Source of the DNA: Hydrocarboniphaga sp.
GTDB taxonomy: Bacteria > Pseudomonadota > Gammaproteobacteria > Nevskiales > Nevskiaceae
Assembly: GCF_028291725.1 (NCBI RefSeq)
Contig: NZ_JAQGNT010000007.1
Location: 84,000 to 147,999 of the forward strand
Direction: 5' to 3'
Length of the DNA stretch: 64,000 bases
Both the position numbers and the translations under genes were made by a program. Numbering within the stretch: position 1 is the stretch's first letter; each line of letters starts with the position of its first letter. The notes beneath the pieces are model-generated. The model saw only the letters and a program-made list of their open reading frames with translations, was not told where the DNA came from and made no database searches. Shown piece after piece: positions 8,640-17,308 of the stretch.

Positions 8640-9524
8640 TTACTCGGCGTCGAAGCCGAGCTGGCGCAGCGCCTTGATGTCGTCGCTCCAGTTTTCCTTG
8701 ACCTTGCACCAGAGCTTCAAAAACACCTTGTCGCCGGTGATCTGTTCGAGCTCGCGGCGCGCGGAAGTGCCGACTCTTTTGAGGTTCGCGCCCTCTTCGC
8801 CAATCACGATCGACTTCTGGCCTTCACGCTCTACCCAGATCGTGGCGTTGATCCGGCGCAGCCGGCCTTCGCGCTCGTAGCTGTCGATCGACACGGTCAG
8901 CGAATACGGCAGCTCCTGGTGCAGGCCGCGCGTCAGTTTTTCGCGGATCAGCTCGCTGGCCTCGAAGCCGTGGTCGTAGCCGGTGACCATGTCGGGCGGA
9001 TACAGCTCCGGGCCTTCCGGTAGGCGCGTGAAGATCTCGGCGACCAGCGCGTCGAGGTTGCTGCCCTTGGTCGCGGACACCGGCATCACGAAGGCGAAAT
9101 CGCGCAGCGCGCTGAGCTTGGCGAGCTCGGGCAGCAGCTGTTCGCGAGTCTTCATCTGGTCGATCTTGTTGACCAGCAGTGCAACCGGGCCGCTCACGTC
9201 CTTGAGCTTCTCGATCACGGCCTGGTCTTCGTCACGGAAGCCACCGGCCTCGACCACGAACAGCACCAGGTCGACGTCGTGGATCGAGCCGGTCGCGGCC
9301 TGGTTCATCAGTTTGTTCAGCGCCTTCTTCTCGCCGCGATGCAGGCCGGGCGTGTCGACGAATACGATCTGGCCGCGTTCGTGGTGCAGCACGCCCTGGA
9401 TGCGATGGCGCGTGGTCTGCGGCTTGTGCGAGACGATGCTGACCTTGCGCCCGATCAGCGCATTCAGGATCGAGCTTTTGCCGACGTTGGGCCGGCCGAT
9501 GATGGTGACGATGCCGCTTTGCAT
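8640..9524 (-). CDS. era: GTPase Era
   Basis: Era is an essential GTPase that binds the 3' end of 16S rRNA and assists 30S ribosome maturation. All G motifs are present: GRPNVGKSS (P-loop), the TTRHR switch I region, DTPGL, and NKID. The C-terminal KH RNA-binding domain follows, with the segment IVIGEEGANLKRVG. At 294 residues the length is normal. It sits between rnc and recO on the same strand. The gap to rnc is 204 bases, wider than usual because a compound REP cluster has been inserted there; transcription may be partly uncoupled from rnc at that point. Confidence 0.97.
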   Translation of the reverse strand: MQSGIVTIIGRPNVGKSSILNALIGRKVSIVSHKPQTTRHRIQGVLHHERGQIVFVDTPGLHRGEKKALNKLMNQAATGSIHDVDLVLFVVEAGGFRDEDQAVIEKLKDVSGPVALLVNKIDQMKTREQLLPELAKLSALRDFAFVMPVSATKGSNLDALVAEIFTRLPEGPELYPPDMVTGYDHGFEASELIREKLTRGLHQELPYSLTVSIDSYEREGRLRRINATIWVEREGQKSIVIGEEGANLKRVGTSARRELEQITGDKVFLKLWCKVKENWSDDIKALRQLGFDAE

Positions 9525-9577
9525 AAGCTATGGGACGCAAGTTCAAAGCGGGATTGTAGCGCGGAGGTAGCCACCTC

Positions 9578-9662
9578 GTAGGTTGGGGTGAGCTTGCGAA
9601 CCCCAACATTCCCGGCGCCGAGCGACCCGATGTTGGGGTTCGCTGCGCTCACCCCAACCTAC
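9578..9662. repeat. REP pair, family B (copy 1)
   Basis: An inverted pair with GTAGGTTGGGGTGAGC at the left and GCTCACCCCAACCTAC at the right, between rnc and era. The same pair recurs near 20.7, 26.3 and 41.0 kb. It is directly followed by a half copy of family A. Confidence 0.9.
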
Positions 9663-9684
9663 ATGAGTACCGTCGATGCGCAAC

Positions 9685-9719
9685 GTAGGCCTCACGTCGG
9701 CAAAGGATTGCCGACCTAC
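9685..9719. repeat. REP half element, family A (copy 2)
   Basis: A single arm ACGTCGGCAAAGGATTGCC followed by GACCTAC, adjoining the family B pair. Together they make a compound element of about 140 bases in the rnc-era gap. The rnc stop codon lies 10 bases beyond it and is not part of the repeat. Confidence 0.85.
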
Positions 9720-9728
9720 GGGGTGCGA

Positions 9729-10415
9729 TTACGCGGTCGCGATCAGGCGCTGCAGCAGCAGTTCCGCGGCCTTCTGCTCGGCGCCGCGGCGGTTGTTGGA
9801 GAAGGCCTCGGTGGTCAGCTCGGCGTCGACCAGGCGGCTGCGCACGACGAACTGGCGGCGGTGCGGCGGGCCGGATTCCGACAGCACTTCGTAGACCGGC
9901 AGCGGCCGGCCGCGCGCCTGCAGCCATTCCTGCAGCCGCGTCTTCGGGTCTTTCAATGTCTCAGGATCGGGCAGCTGCTTCAGCAGCTCGTCGAAGCGGC
10001 GCAGGCAGACATTGCGTGCGGCCTCGAAACCGCCGTCCAGATAGATCGCGCCGACGATCGCCTCGAACGCATCGGCCAGGATCGAGTCACGCCGCCAGCC
10101 GCCGCTCTTGAGCTCGCCTTCGCCGAACTTGATCGCCTCGCCGAGCTTCAGGTCGCGCGCGAGCAGCGCCAGCGACTCCTCGCGCACCAGGCTCGCGCGC
10201 AGCCGCGACAGCGCGCCTTCTTCCGCCGACGGACGCAGGCGATAGAGACTCTCGCCGACGATGAAATTGATCAGGCCGTCGCCGAGAAATTCGAGGCGCT
10301 CATTGTTGACGCTCGCATGCGATCGGTGCGTCAGCGCCTGGCTCAGCAGCGTCGGATCCTTGAATTCGTAGCCGAGTGCCGCACAGAGATGGTTGACGAG
10401 TCTGGACGTCATCAA
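9729..10415 (-). CDS. rnc: Ribonuclease III
   Basis: RNase III cuts double-stranded RNA in rRNA precursors and many mRNAs. The 228-residue protein has the signature ERLEFLGDGLINF in its N-terminal catalytic domain, the second acidic cluster DAFEAIVGAIYLD, and a C-terminal double-stranded-RNA-binding domain (KTRLQEWLQARGRPLPVYEV). The catalytic Glu/Asp positions appear intact. It is nine bases downstream of the DUF4845 gene and upstream of era, so it belongs to the lepB-rnc-era unit. In many bacteria RNase III cuts its own leader; no leader structure was examined here. Confidence 0.97.
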   Translation of the reverse strand: MMTSRLVNHLCAALGYEFKDPTLLSQALTHRSHASVNNERLEFLGDGLINFIVGESLYRLRPSAEEGALSRLRASLVREESLALLARDLKLGEAIKFGEGELKSGGWRRDSILADAFEAIVGAIYLDGGFEAARNVCLRRFDELLKQLPDPETLKDPKTRLQEWLQARGRPLPVYEVLSESGPPHRRQFVVRSRLVDAELTTEAFSNNRRGAEQKAAELLLQRLIATA

Positions 10416-10424
10416 GCCGGATCG

Positions 10425-10808
10425 TCAGTCGTTGACCGCGGTGCGCAACGGGACGTCGCCGACAAAGTGCACGACGATGTCGATGTTGTAGAACAGATGC
10501 GCGCGCGCCTCGTAGTCGTAGACCATCGCGCGGCCGGCGTCGTTGCGACGGATCTTCACGTCTTCGGGCTTGACCGTGTCGATGCTCTCGATGATCCAGC
10601 GGCGCTGCAGATGCATGCGGATATTCGCGGCATCCGACGCGCTGACCTCCGGATCTTCAGACACGCCGTCGAGCGCCCGTGCAATCTTCATCTGGTTCAG
10701 GTACAGCGGCAGGCACTTGATCACCAGCGTCGCAAAAAAAGCGATCAGGCCGAACAGGAACAGCATGCTGATCAGCGTGAGGCCAGCCTGTTTGCGTGGG
10801 GATCGCAT
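10425..10808 (-). CDS. DUF4845 membrane protein
   Basis: This 127-residue protein has one N-terminal membrane helix (LTLISMLFLFGLIAFFATLVIK) after a short basic head, an arrangement like a pilin or type-IV-pilin-like anchor. A conserved C-terminal domain (KIRRNDAGRAMVYDYE) is typical of DUF4845. Family members lie between lepB and rnc in many gammaproteobacteria, exactly as here, with gaps of 5 and 9 bases. Function is unknown. The tight packing suggests translational coupling with the signal peptidase gene upstream. Confidence 0.85.
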   Translation of the reverse strand: MRSPRKQAGLTLISMLFLFGLIAFFATLVIKCLPLYLNQMKIARALDGVSEDPEVSASDAANIRMHLQRRWIIESIDTVKPEDVKIRRNDAGRAMVYDYEARAHLFYNIDIVVHFVGDVPLRTAVND

Positions 10809-10813
10809 GCGGA

Positions 10814-11647
10814 TCAGTGGATCGGCGTGCCGATGCGCGAGAAGAACGGGCGCTTGCTCTGCGCGTCCCAGCTCATCCAGATGAAGAACGCGCGGCCGAC
10901 CAGGTTCTTCTCCGGGATCGTGCCCCAGCCGCGGCTGTCGAAACTGCCATCGCGGTTGTCGCCCATGCCGAAGTACTGGCCGGGCGGCAGCACCAGTTCA
11001 CCACCCGAGCACAGCGCCTCGTTGGCGCCGGAACTGCCGGGGCCGCACAGGCCGTCGCTCGGGCGGTTCGGATCGGTGAGGATATGGTGCTCGACTCCGC
11101 CGAGGTTCTCGAGCAGCCGGTAACGCACGTCGGACGAGGAGCCCGAGGCCGCGTAGACGCCGTCGGCGTCGAGCTTGGCGACCTCGCCGTTCACGTACAG
11201 CGTCTTGTCCTTGTAGACCAGGTGATCGCCGGGCACGCCGACGATGCGCTTGATGAAGTCGGTCGAGGGATCGCGCGGCCAGCGGAACACCACCACGTCG
11301 CCGCGCTTGGGGCCGCCGTCACCGAAGAACCGGTAATGAAACACCGGGTCGCGCAGGCCGTAGGTAAACTTGTTGACCAGGATGAAATCGCCCTTGATCA
11401 GCGTCGGCAGCATCGACTCCGACGGAATCCGGAACGGCTCGGCGACGAACGAGCGCAGCACCAGCACCGCGAAGATCACCGGGAAGAACGAGCGGCAGAA
11501 ATCGATGATCCAGCCCGGCTTGTCGTCGCCGCCGATCAGCGCGCGGCGGCGCCCGGCCAGCCATAGTTTGTCGATCAACCAGCCCAGGCCGGTGACGAAA
11601 GTGAGAACCGTCAACAGCACCGCAAAATCAAAATGTACGTCGGACAT
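10814..11647 (-). CDS. lepB: Signal peptidase I
   Basis: Leader peptidase cleaves signal peptides from exported proteins at the periplasmic face of the inner membrane. The 277-residue protein shows two N-terminal membrane segments, the catalytic serine in PSESMLPTL, the general-base lysine in FIKRIVGVPGD, and the C-terminal signature GDNRDGSFDSRGWG. All active-site boxes are intact. It lies 38 bases downstream of lepA, the classic lepA-lepB operon, and leads into DUF4845-rnc-era-recO. Confidence 0.96.
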   Translation of the reverse strand: MSDVHFDFAVLLTVLTFVTGLGWLIDKLWLAGRRRALIGGDDKPGWIIDFCRSFFPVIFAVLVLRSFVAEPFRIPSESMLPTLIKGDFILVNKFTYGLRDPVFHYRFFGDGGPKRGDVVVFRWPRDPSTDFIKRIVGVPGDHLVYKDKTLYVNGEVAKLDADGVYAASGSSSDVRYRLLENLGGVEHHILTDPNRPSDGLCGPGSSGANEALCSGGELVLPPGQYFGMGDNRDGSFDSRGWGTIPEKNLVGRAFFIWMSWDAQSKRPFFSRIGTPIH

Positions 11648-11685
11648 CGTGTTGCCCCGCCTCCCGTCGAACTACGACAACTAAT

Positions 11686-13500
11686 CTAATCGGCCTTGCT
11701 GCTCTTGCGCTCGACCCCGAGCACCGCCAGGAAGGCCTCCTGTGGGATCTCCACGGCGCCGACCTGCTTCATGCGCTTCTTGCCTTCTTTCTGCTTCTCG
11801 AGCAGCTTCTTTTTACGGCTGATATCGCCGCCGTAGCACTTGGCCAGCACGTTCTTGCGCAAGGCCTTGACCGTGGAACGGGCAATGATCTTGGCGCCGA
11901 TGGCGGCCTGGATCGCGACGTCGAACATCTGCCGGGGTATCAGCTCCTGCATACGCTCGCACAAATCCCGCCCGCGCGCATAGGCGGCGTCGCGATGCAC
12001 GATCGTGGCCAGCGCGTCGACCGGGTCGCCGTTGACCAGCACGTCGAGCTTGACCAGCGGTGCCGGCTGGAAGCGCAGGAATTCGTATTCGAACGAGGCA
12101 TAGCCGCGGCTGACGCTCTTCAACCGGTCGAAGAAATCGAGCACCACCTCGCCCATCGGCATCTCGACTTCGAGCTGCACCTGGTTGCCGAAGTATTTGA
12201 GGTTACGCTGCACGCCGCGCTTCTCCATGCACAACTGCATCACCGGGCCGACATAGTCCTGCGGCATCAGCACGCGGCAATTGATGATCGGCTCGCGGAT
12301 GTCGGAGAACTCGCTGCCCTCGGGCAGCTCGGCCGGGTTGTCGATCTTGCGCAACTCGCCGTCGCTGCCGAGGATCTCGTAGACTACCGACGGCGCGGTG
12401 GTGATCATGCTGATGTCGTACTCGCGCTCCAGGCGCTCCTGCACGATCTCCATGTGCAGCATGCCAAGGAAGCCGACGCGGAAGCCGAAGCCCAGCGCGG
12501 TCGAATTCTCCGGTTCGTACTGCAGCGCCGAGTCATTCAGGCGCAGCTTGGACAGCGATTCGCGGAAGTCTTCGAAGTCGTCGGCGTCGATCGGGAACAT
12601 GCCGGCGAACACGCGCGGCTGCACCTTCGCGAAGCCCGGCAGGGCCTGCTCGCAGGGCCGCGCCGGATCGGTCAGCGTGTCGCCCACCGGCGCGCCGAAA
12701 ATGTCCTTGATGCCGGCGATCAGGAAGCCGACTTCGCCGGTTTCCAGTGCCTCCTTGAACAGGCGCTTGGGTGTGTGCACGCCGAGCGAGCCGACTTCGT
12801 AATCCTTGCCGGTCGACATCACCCGCATCTTTTGACCCTTGCGGATGCGGCCGTTGATGACGCGCACCAGCGACACCACGCCCAGATAATTGTCGAACCA
12901 GGAGTCGACGATCAGCGCCTGCAGCGGAGCATTCGGGTCGCCCTTGGGCGGCGGCAGCGTGTGAATCACCGCCTCGAGCACGTCCGGCACGTTCAGGCCG
13001 GTCTTGGCCGAGATGCGCAGCGCGTCGTGCGCCGGGATGCCGATGACGTCCTCGATCTCCTTGGCGACGCGCTCGGGCTCGGCGTTGTGCAGGTCGACCT
13101 TGTTCAGCACCGGCAGCACGTCGAGGTTCAGCTCCAGCGCGGTGTAGCAGTTGGCCACCGACTGCGCCTCGACACCCTGGCTGGCATCGACTACCAGCAG
13201 TGCGCCTTCGCAGCTCGCCAGCGAGCGGCTGACCTCATAACTGAAATCGACATGGCCGGGCGTGTCGATCAGGTTGAGCTGGTAGGTCTCGCCGTCTTTG
13301 GCCTGGTATTCCAGCGACACCGCCTGGGCCTTGATGGTGATGCCGCGCTCGCGCTCGATCGGATTGTTGTCGAGCACCTGCGCCTGCATCTCGCGCAGCT
13401 CCAGGCCGCCGCAGATCTGGATGAAGCGGTCGGCCAGCGTCGATTTGCCGTGATCGATGTGCGCGATGATGCAGAAGTTGCGGATGTTCGACTGTTTCAT
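11686..13500 (-). CDS. lepA: Elongation factor 4 (LepA)
   Basis: This 604-residue translational GTPase starts [18 protein letters not shown], the LepA form of the P-loop, followed by [12 protein letters not shown] and NKVDL. It ends with the LepA-specific C-terminal domain ([18 protein letters not shown] and the basic [11 protein letters not shown]). LepA acts on ribosomes in initiation and elongation and is membrane-associated in some conditions. It heads the lepA-lepB-DUF4845-rnc-era-recO unit and is separated from the upstream glutaredoxin-like gene by 149 bases that contain a REP pair. Confidence 0.97.
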   Translation of the reverse strand: MKQSNIRNFCIIAHIDHGKSTLADRFIQICGGLELREMQAQVLDNNPIERERGITIKAQAVSLEYQAKDGETYQLNLIDTPGHVDFSYEVSRSLASCEGALLVVDASQGVEAQSVANCYTALELNLDVLPVLNKVDLHNAEPERVAKEIEDVIGIPAHDALRISAKTGLNVPDVLEAVIHTLPPPKGDPNAPLQALIVDSWFDNYLGVVSLVRVINGRIRKGQKMRVMSTGKDYEVGSLGVHTPKRLFKEALETGEVGFLIAGIKDIFGAPVGDTLTDPARPCEQALPGFAKVQPRVFAGMFPIDADDFEDFRESLSKLRLNDSALQYEPENSTALGFGFRVGFLGMLHMEIVQERLEREYDISMITTAPSVVYEILGSDGELRKIDNPAELPEGSEFSDIREPIINCRVLMPQDYVGPVMQLCMEKRGVQRNLKYFGNQVQLEVEMPMGEVVLDFFDRLKSVSRGYASFEYEFLRFQPAPLVKLDVLVNGDPVDALATIVHRDAAYARGRDLCERMQELIPRQMFDVAIQAAIGAKIIARSTVKALRKNVLAKCYGGDISRKKKLLEKQKEGKKRMKQVGAVEIPQEAFLAVLGVERKSSKAD

Positions 13501-13573
13501 AGACCGCTAGGGAGTGCCCGCTCCCGAAGGACAGCGGAACATGAAGACAAGATGATGGTGTTCAGTATACCGG

Positions 13574-13653
13574 GTAGGTCGGCAATCCCTTGCCGACGTG
13601 TAAGGTCCGATGCGCAATGCGGGCCACACGTCGGCAAGGGATTGCCGACCTAC
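13574..13653. repeat. REP pair, family A (copy 3)
   Basis: A full inverted pair: GTAGGTCGGCAATCCCTTGC at the left and its reverse complement at the right. It fills most of the gap between lepA and the glutaredoxin-like gene and supplies the TAG stop codon of the latter (13650-13652). Confidence 0.9.
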
Positions 13654-13898
13654 AGGTTGCGGTCCCGGACCCAGTCCGCGACCGCTGCGGAGTCGAACAC
13701 CGTTGCGCACACCACGCCGCCGTCGCCGGTATCCAGCAGCACCGGGATCTTGAGCCCGTATCGCCGCTGCCAGTCCTCGCGGCTGTCGACATCGGCCTCG
13801 GCGACCTGCCCGGCCAGTTGCGGATACGCGGTCAGCAGCTCCATCGCCATCTGCTCGCACAGATGGCAGCCGGGCCGGCTCAGCAGCAATAGACCCAC
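13650..13898 (-). CDS. Glutaredoxin-like protein (DUF836 type)
   Basis: This 82-residue thioredoxin-fold protein has the redox motif CHLC (residues 11-14) right after the first strand (LLLLSRPG), an IPVLL cis-proline loop, and a short C-terminal helix. DUF836 proteins of this size are common beside mucD/lepA in gammaproteobacteria. Function is presumed to be thiol-disulfide exchange; substrate unknown. The gap to mucD is two bases, so it belongs to the rpoE-rseA-mucD unit. Its TAG stop is part of a REP element. Confidence 0.85.
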   Translation of the reverse strand: MGLLLLSRPGCHLCEQMAMELLTAYPQLAGQVAEADVDSREDWQRRYGLKIPVLLDTGDGGVVCATVFDSAAVADWVRDRNL

Positions 13899-13900
13899 GC

Positions 13901-15463
13901 TCAGCGAGGGACCGCGGCCGCCGGAACCTCGAGCGGCAGGAACGACGGCGCGCCACCGCGGTTGATCAGCACCGGCACGGTCACGCCCGGCGTCAGCAGG
14001 CTGACGATCTCGGCCAGGCGCTGCGGCGTACCGACCTCCTGGCCGGCAATCGACTGCAGGATGTCACCGCGGCGGATGCCGGCCTGCTGAGCCGCACCCG
14101 CGGCGACGCTCTCGACCACCACACCGGCCCCGACCAGGTGCGCGTGGCGGCGCATCTCGTCCGGAATCTCGCTGACGGTCAGGCCCAAGGATGGAGCACC
14201 GGGCGCCGGCCTGGTCGCCGGCGGCACCTGAACCTGGCTGCCGTCGGCGACTTCGCGGTCCTGGTTGTCGAGTTGGCCGACTTCGACCTTGATCGTCACC
14301 TGCTTGCCGTCGCGCTGCATCACCAGCGGCACGATCGAACCCGGATCGGCATTGCCGACCATTGGCGGCAGCGCTGCCGACACCTGCAGCTCTTCGCCGT
14401 TGAAACTCAGAATCACGTCGCCGGCCTTGATGCCGGCGCTTTCGGCCGGGCTGCCCGGCATCACGCGCGCGACCAGGGCGCCGACCGGGCGCTCCATGCC
14501 GAAAGTCTGGGCGAGGTTGCGATCGACTTCCTGCACCACGACACCGAGCCAGCCGCGAGTGACGCGGCCGTGCTCCTTGAGCTGGCGCGCGACCTTGGCG
14601 GCGACGTCGATCGGGATCGAGAACGACACGCCCTGATAACCGCCGGACTGGGAGTAGATCTGCGAATTGACGCCGACCACCTCGCCTTCGAGATTGAACA
14701 GCGGGCCGCCGGAATTGCCCGGGTTGATCGCGACATCGGTCTGCACGAACGGCACGTACTGCTCGGAAATCAGGTTGCGGCCCTTGGCCGAGACGATGCC
14801 CGCGGTCACCGAGTAATCAAAGCCGAACGGCGAGCCGATCGCCAGCACCCACTGGCCCGGGCGCAGCTTGGCGTAGTCGCCGAGCTTGACCGCCGGCAGG
14901 CCCTTGGCGTCGATCTTCAACAGCGCAAGATCGGCACGCTCGTCGGAGCCGACCACCTGGGCAGTGAACTGGCGCCGGTCGAGCAGGCGCACGATCACTT
15001 CCTTGGCGTCCTGCACGACGTGGTAATTGGTCAGGATGTAGCCGTCTTCCCACAGGATGAAGCCCGAGCCCAGCGGTTGCGGCGCGCCGGGTGCGGCCTC
15101 GCCTTCATCCTGCTGGCTGTCGCCGGGCGCGTCACCCGGATCGGCGTCGGTGGAGTTGTCCGGTACGCCGGGTGCGCTGCCCTGATTGCCGTTCTGTTCC
15201 AGGAAGCGGCGGAACCATTCCGGCGCATTTTGCAGGCCGTCCGGAGTCTCGCCACTGCCGGGCGCTAGCGGATCGGGCATACGCGCGGCGCTGACCGTGC
15301 TGATATTGACGACCGAGGGACTGGCACGTTCGACCAGATCGGCAAAATCAGGATAACCGCCGGTCGAGGATGGCCTGGAGCAGCCGGAGACCGCGAAGAG
15401 TAGCAACATCGACGCGACCGTCGCGGTCATCGACCTCCGCGACAGGCGTGCAACTTCAATCAT
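13901..15463 (-). CDS. mucD: Periplasmic serine protease MucD/DegQ type, probable lipoprotein
   Basis: This is an HtrA-family protease/chaperone of about 520 residues with two PDZ domains. The triad is visible: His in LTNYHVV, Asp in RADLALLKI, Ser in NPGNSGGPLFN. It acts in envelope protein quality control and dampens sigma-E signalling. The start at 15463 has GGGAG eight to nine bases upstream; extension to 15814 would run through REP repeats and is rejected. The N-terminus reads LLLFAVSGCS, an acceptable lipobox, so it may be lipid-anchored. A Gly/Asp/Pro-rich loop near residues 85-120 is longer than in most homologues. It follows rpoE-rseA. Confidence 0.92.
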   Translation of the reverse strand: MIEVARLSRRSMTATVASMLLLFAVSGCSRPSSTGGYPDFADLVERASPSVVNISTVSAARMPDPLAPGSGETPDGLQNAPEWFRRFLEQNGNQGSAPGVPDNSTDADPGDAPGDSQQDEGEAAPGAPQPLGSGFILWEDGYILTNYHVVQDAKEVIVRLLDRRQFTAQVVGSDERADLALLKIDAKGLPAVKLGDYAKLRPGQWVLAIGSPFGFDYSVTAGIVSAKGRNLISEQYVPFVQTDVAINPGNSGGPLFNLEGEVVGVNSQIYSQSGGYQGVSFSIPIDVAAKVARQLKEHGRVTRGWLGVVVQEVDRNLAQTFGMERPVGALVARVMPGSPAESAGIKAGDVILSFNGEELQVSAALPPMVGNADPGSIVPLVMQRDGKQVTIKVEVGQLDNQDREVADGSQVQVPPATRPAPGAPSLGLTVSEIPDEMRRHAHLVGAGVVVESVAAGAAQQAGIRRGDILQSIAGQEVGTPQRLAEIVSLLTPGVTVPVLINRGGAPSFLPLEVPAAAVPR

Positions 15464-15606
15464 GGGGATCAAACTCCCGGATCCGGCTTGGGGCGAACGC
15501 AAAATGTCGCGCCATTCTAGGGGAGTCGGCCACGAAAGAAACCCGCCGACCCAAAAACGCGGGCCGGGGTAGGGGCTCAGAAGCGAATGGCCCTTATTAA
15601 GCTGCC

Positions 15607-15694
15607 GTAGGCTGGGTTGAAGCGTAGCGAAACCCAGCGGCAGAGCTGCCATACGAGCGCCAAGCTGGGTTTCGCTACGTTCAACCCAGCCTAC
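15607..15694. repeat. REP pair, family D
   Basis: GTAGGCTGGGTTGAAGC at the left is matched by its near-complement ending in CCCAGCCTAC at the right. The arms are long and nearly perfect. The outer GTAGG/CCTAC is the same as in families A to C although the stem differs. Confidence 0.85.
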
Positions 15695-15700
15695 CGCCCT

Positions 15701-15782
15701 CAATCGCGGACAAGGTCCGCTCCTACGGTCGCGTAACCAGGGGTGCGCAACATTCCCGTAGGAGCGGTCCTTGACCGCGATC
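15701..15782. repeat. REP pair, family C (copy 1)
   Basis: ATCGCGGACAAGGTCCGCTCCTAC reads towards the left arm and GTAGGAGCGGTCCTTGACCGC is the right arm, an outward-facing arrangement. It directly follows the family D pair. Other family C copies lie near 30.5 and 43.2 kb. Confidence 0.85.
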
Positions 15783-15844
15783 CACCCATCCCGCATCAGC
15801 CACGGCGTCGACAACCGCGGCAGATCGAGGATTGCAGCAGGGCC

Positions 15845-16480
15845 TTACTGGCGCGGTGCGGCGTCCGCCGCCGCGGAGGAGTCGAAGCGGGCGTAACGCT
15901 GGCCGCTGGCATCGGCATAGGCGGCGTTGTTGCGGCTGGCGACATAGTCGCGCAGCAGCGCCGCGTATTCTTCGTCGGCGAAAGTGGACCCGGAGTTGTC
16001 GCCGCCGCTCAGGGACACCGACTGCAGGCGCCCCATCGCACGCGTGCCCGGCAGGCTCAGCGTATTGCCCAGCGGGTTGCTGACGCGGACGCTGTTGCCT
16101 TCGCTATCGCCGGACCCACCGCGGAACTCGTTGCCATGCTGCTGAGGTGCCAGGAACAGCACCGCGGCAGCCCCCATGGAAGCGGCAGCGGCGAAGCCGA
16201 CAGCCGGCTTCCACGGCAGCGCGACGATACGGCGGCGGAAGGCCACCAGGTCGACCACGCGGCCGCTTTTCTTGGGCTCTTCGAGCGCGGCCATCACGTC
16301 GGCGCAGATGCAAGGCTGCCCGGCCAGGTAGCCGATGCCTTCGGCGATATCGCGGCGCAGGTGCCAACGGCTCCAGCGCCGCGCCAGATCGGTGTCCTGA
16401 TCCAAAGAAGCCAGCAGCCGATCCAGCTCGGCATCGCTGCATTCGCCATCAACCAGAGCAGACAGAGATTCTTGCGACAT
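15845..16480 (-). CDS. rseA: Anti-sigma-E factor RseA
   Basis: This 211-residue protein has the RseA N-terminal cytoplasmic domain (ESLSALVDGECSDAELDRLL then WHLRRDIAEG), one membrane helix near residues 95-113 (VGFAAAASMGAAAVLFLAP), and a low-complexity periplasmic part. It holds sigma-E inactive until envelope stress triggers its proteolysis. It follows rpoE by 156 bases. No rseB gene is present between it and mucD, which resembles the Xanthomonas-type rpoE-rseA-mucD set. The length and topology fit the family. Confidence 0.88.
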   Translation of the reverse strand: MSQESLSALVDGECSDAELDRLLASLDQDTDLARRWSRWHLRRDIAEGIGYLAGQPCICADVMAALEEPKKSGRVVDLVAFRRRIVALPWKPAVGFAAAASMGAAAVLFLAPQQHGNEFRGGSGDSEGNSVRVSNPLGNTLSLPGTRAMGRLQSVSLSGGDNSGSTFADEEYAALLRDYVASRNNAAYADASGQRYARFDSSAAADAAPRQ

Positions 16481-16636
16481 GGGTTCGGGACCTGTGGGAC
16501 TCGTACGACGGTTCGCGATTAAGCGTGGATACAGGCTAAACCACTTTTACGGAGCTTAGTTCCGACTTGTTACAAATTGTACTGGCACCGTGTGGCCAAA
16601 CTTTACCCCGTGCCCGGCCTGTTTTTCAGCCCAGCA

Positions 16637-17209
16637 TCAACCCAGCAAAGGCTGGACCACCGCGTCGATCGCCTCACGCGCACGGAAGATCCGCGAGCGC
16701 ACCGTGCCGATCGGGCAGTTCATGACTTCGGCGATCTCCTCATAGGACAGGCCGTCGAGCTCGCGCAGCGTGATCGCCTGGCGCAGATCCGGCGGCAGCT
16801 TGGCGATGGTCTCGCCGACCTTGCGCTTGAGCTCGTCGGACAGCAGCAGGGATTCGGGCGTGTCCGAATCCGACAGCTGCTCGGTATGGCCGTACTGCTC
16901 GGCGTCGTTGACGTCGATGTCCTGGTTCGACGGCCGGCGGCCACGGGCGACGATGTAGTTCTTCGCGGTGTTGATGCCGATGCGGTACAGCCAGGTGTAG
17001 AACGCGCTCTGGCCACGGAAACCGTTCAGGGCGCGATACGCCTTGATGAAGGTTTCCTGGGCAACGTCGGGCGCGTCCGCGTCGCCGACCAGGCGGCTGA
17101 CCAGTTGGATGATCTTGTATTGGTATTTACGGACCAGCAGTTCGAAGGCGCGCTTGTCGCCTGCCTGGGCGCGCTCGACCAACTGTTCGTCTACTAGTTC
17201 TTCGCTCAT
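16637..17209 (-). CDS. rpoE: RNA polymerase sigma-E factor (RpoE/AlgU)
   Basis: This 190-residue ECF sigma factor begins DEQLVERAQAGDKRAFELLV (region 2), contains the DVAQETFIKAYRAL helix, and ends with region 4 (LDGLSYEEIAEVMNCPIGTV). It directs transcription of envelope-stress genes. rseA and mucD follow on the same strand. The gene is divergent from nadB, a pairing also found in Pseudomonas and Xanthomonas. A 99-base divergent region (17210-17308) must hold both promoters; a sigma-E-type GGAACTT autoregulatory site was looked for there and not found with confidence. Confidence 0.95.
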   Translation of the reverse strand: MSEELVDEQLVERAQAGDKRAFELLVRKYQYKIIQLVSRLVGDADAPDVAQETFIKAYRALNGFRGQSAFYTWLYRIGINTAKNYIVARGRRPSNQDIDVNDAEQYGHTEQLSDSDTPESLLLSDELKRKVGETIAKLPPDLRQAITLRELDGLSYEEIAEVMNCPIGTVRSRIFRAREAIDAVVQPLLG

Positions 17210-17308
17210 GCGCGGCCGCGCGGCCTTCGCCTTGTCTATAACGCTAAAATAAGATTTGGAGACCGCGCGCCCCGGGCGGCCAGCACACTAGTCTAACGAA
17301 TCCAGACC

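Larger units (their letters stand above)
15464..15844. other. mucD-rseA gap filled with repeats
   Basis: These 381 bases hold the mucD ribosome site at the left and two palindromic repeat units (15607-15694 and 15701-15782). No gene is seen. The insertion separates rseA from mucD, which are usually adjacent, so mucD may also use its own promoter. Confidence 0.6.

Noticed and set aside
11995..13965. A 656-codon plus-strand frame opposite lepA
   Set aside because: Shadow of lepA; extends through a REP pair into the next gene's antisense.
15464..15814. N-terminal extension of mucD through the repeats
   Set aside because: The extra part is translated REP sequence; the ribosome site at 15463 decides the start.
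16481..16636. A sigma-E promoter (GGAACT) between rpoE and rseA
   Set aside because: The -35-like GGAACT is present on the minus strand but no matching -10 (TCNNA) at the right distance.
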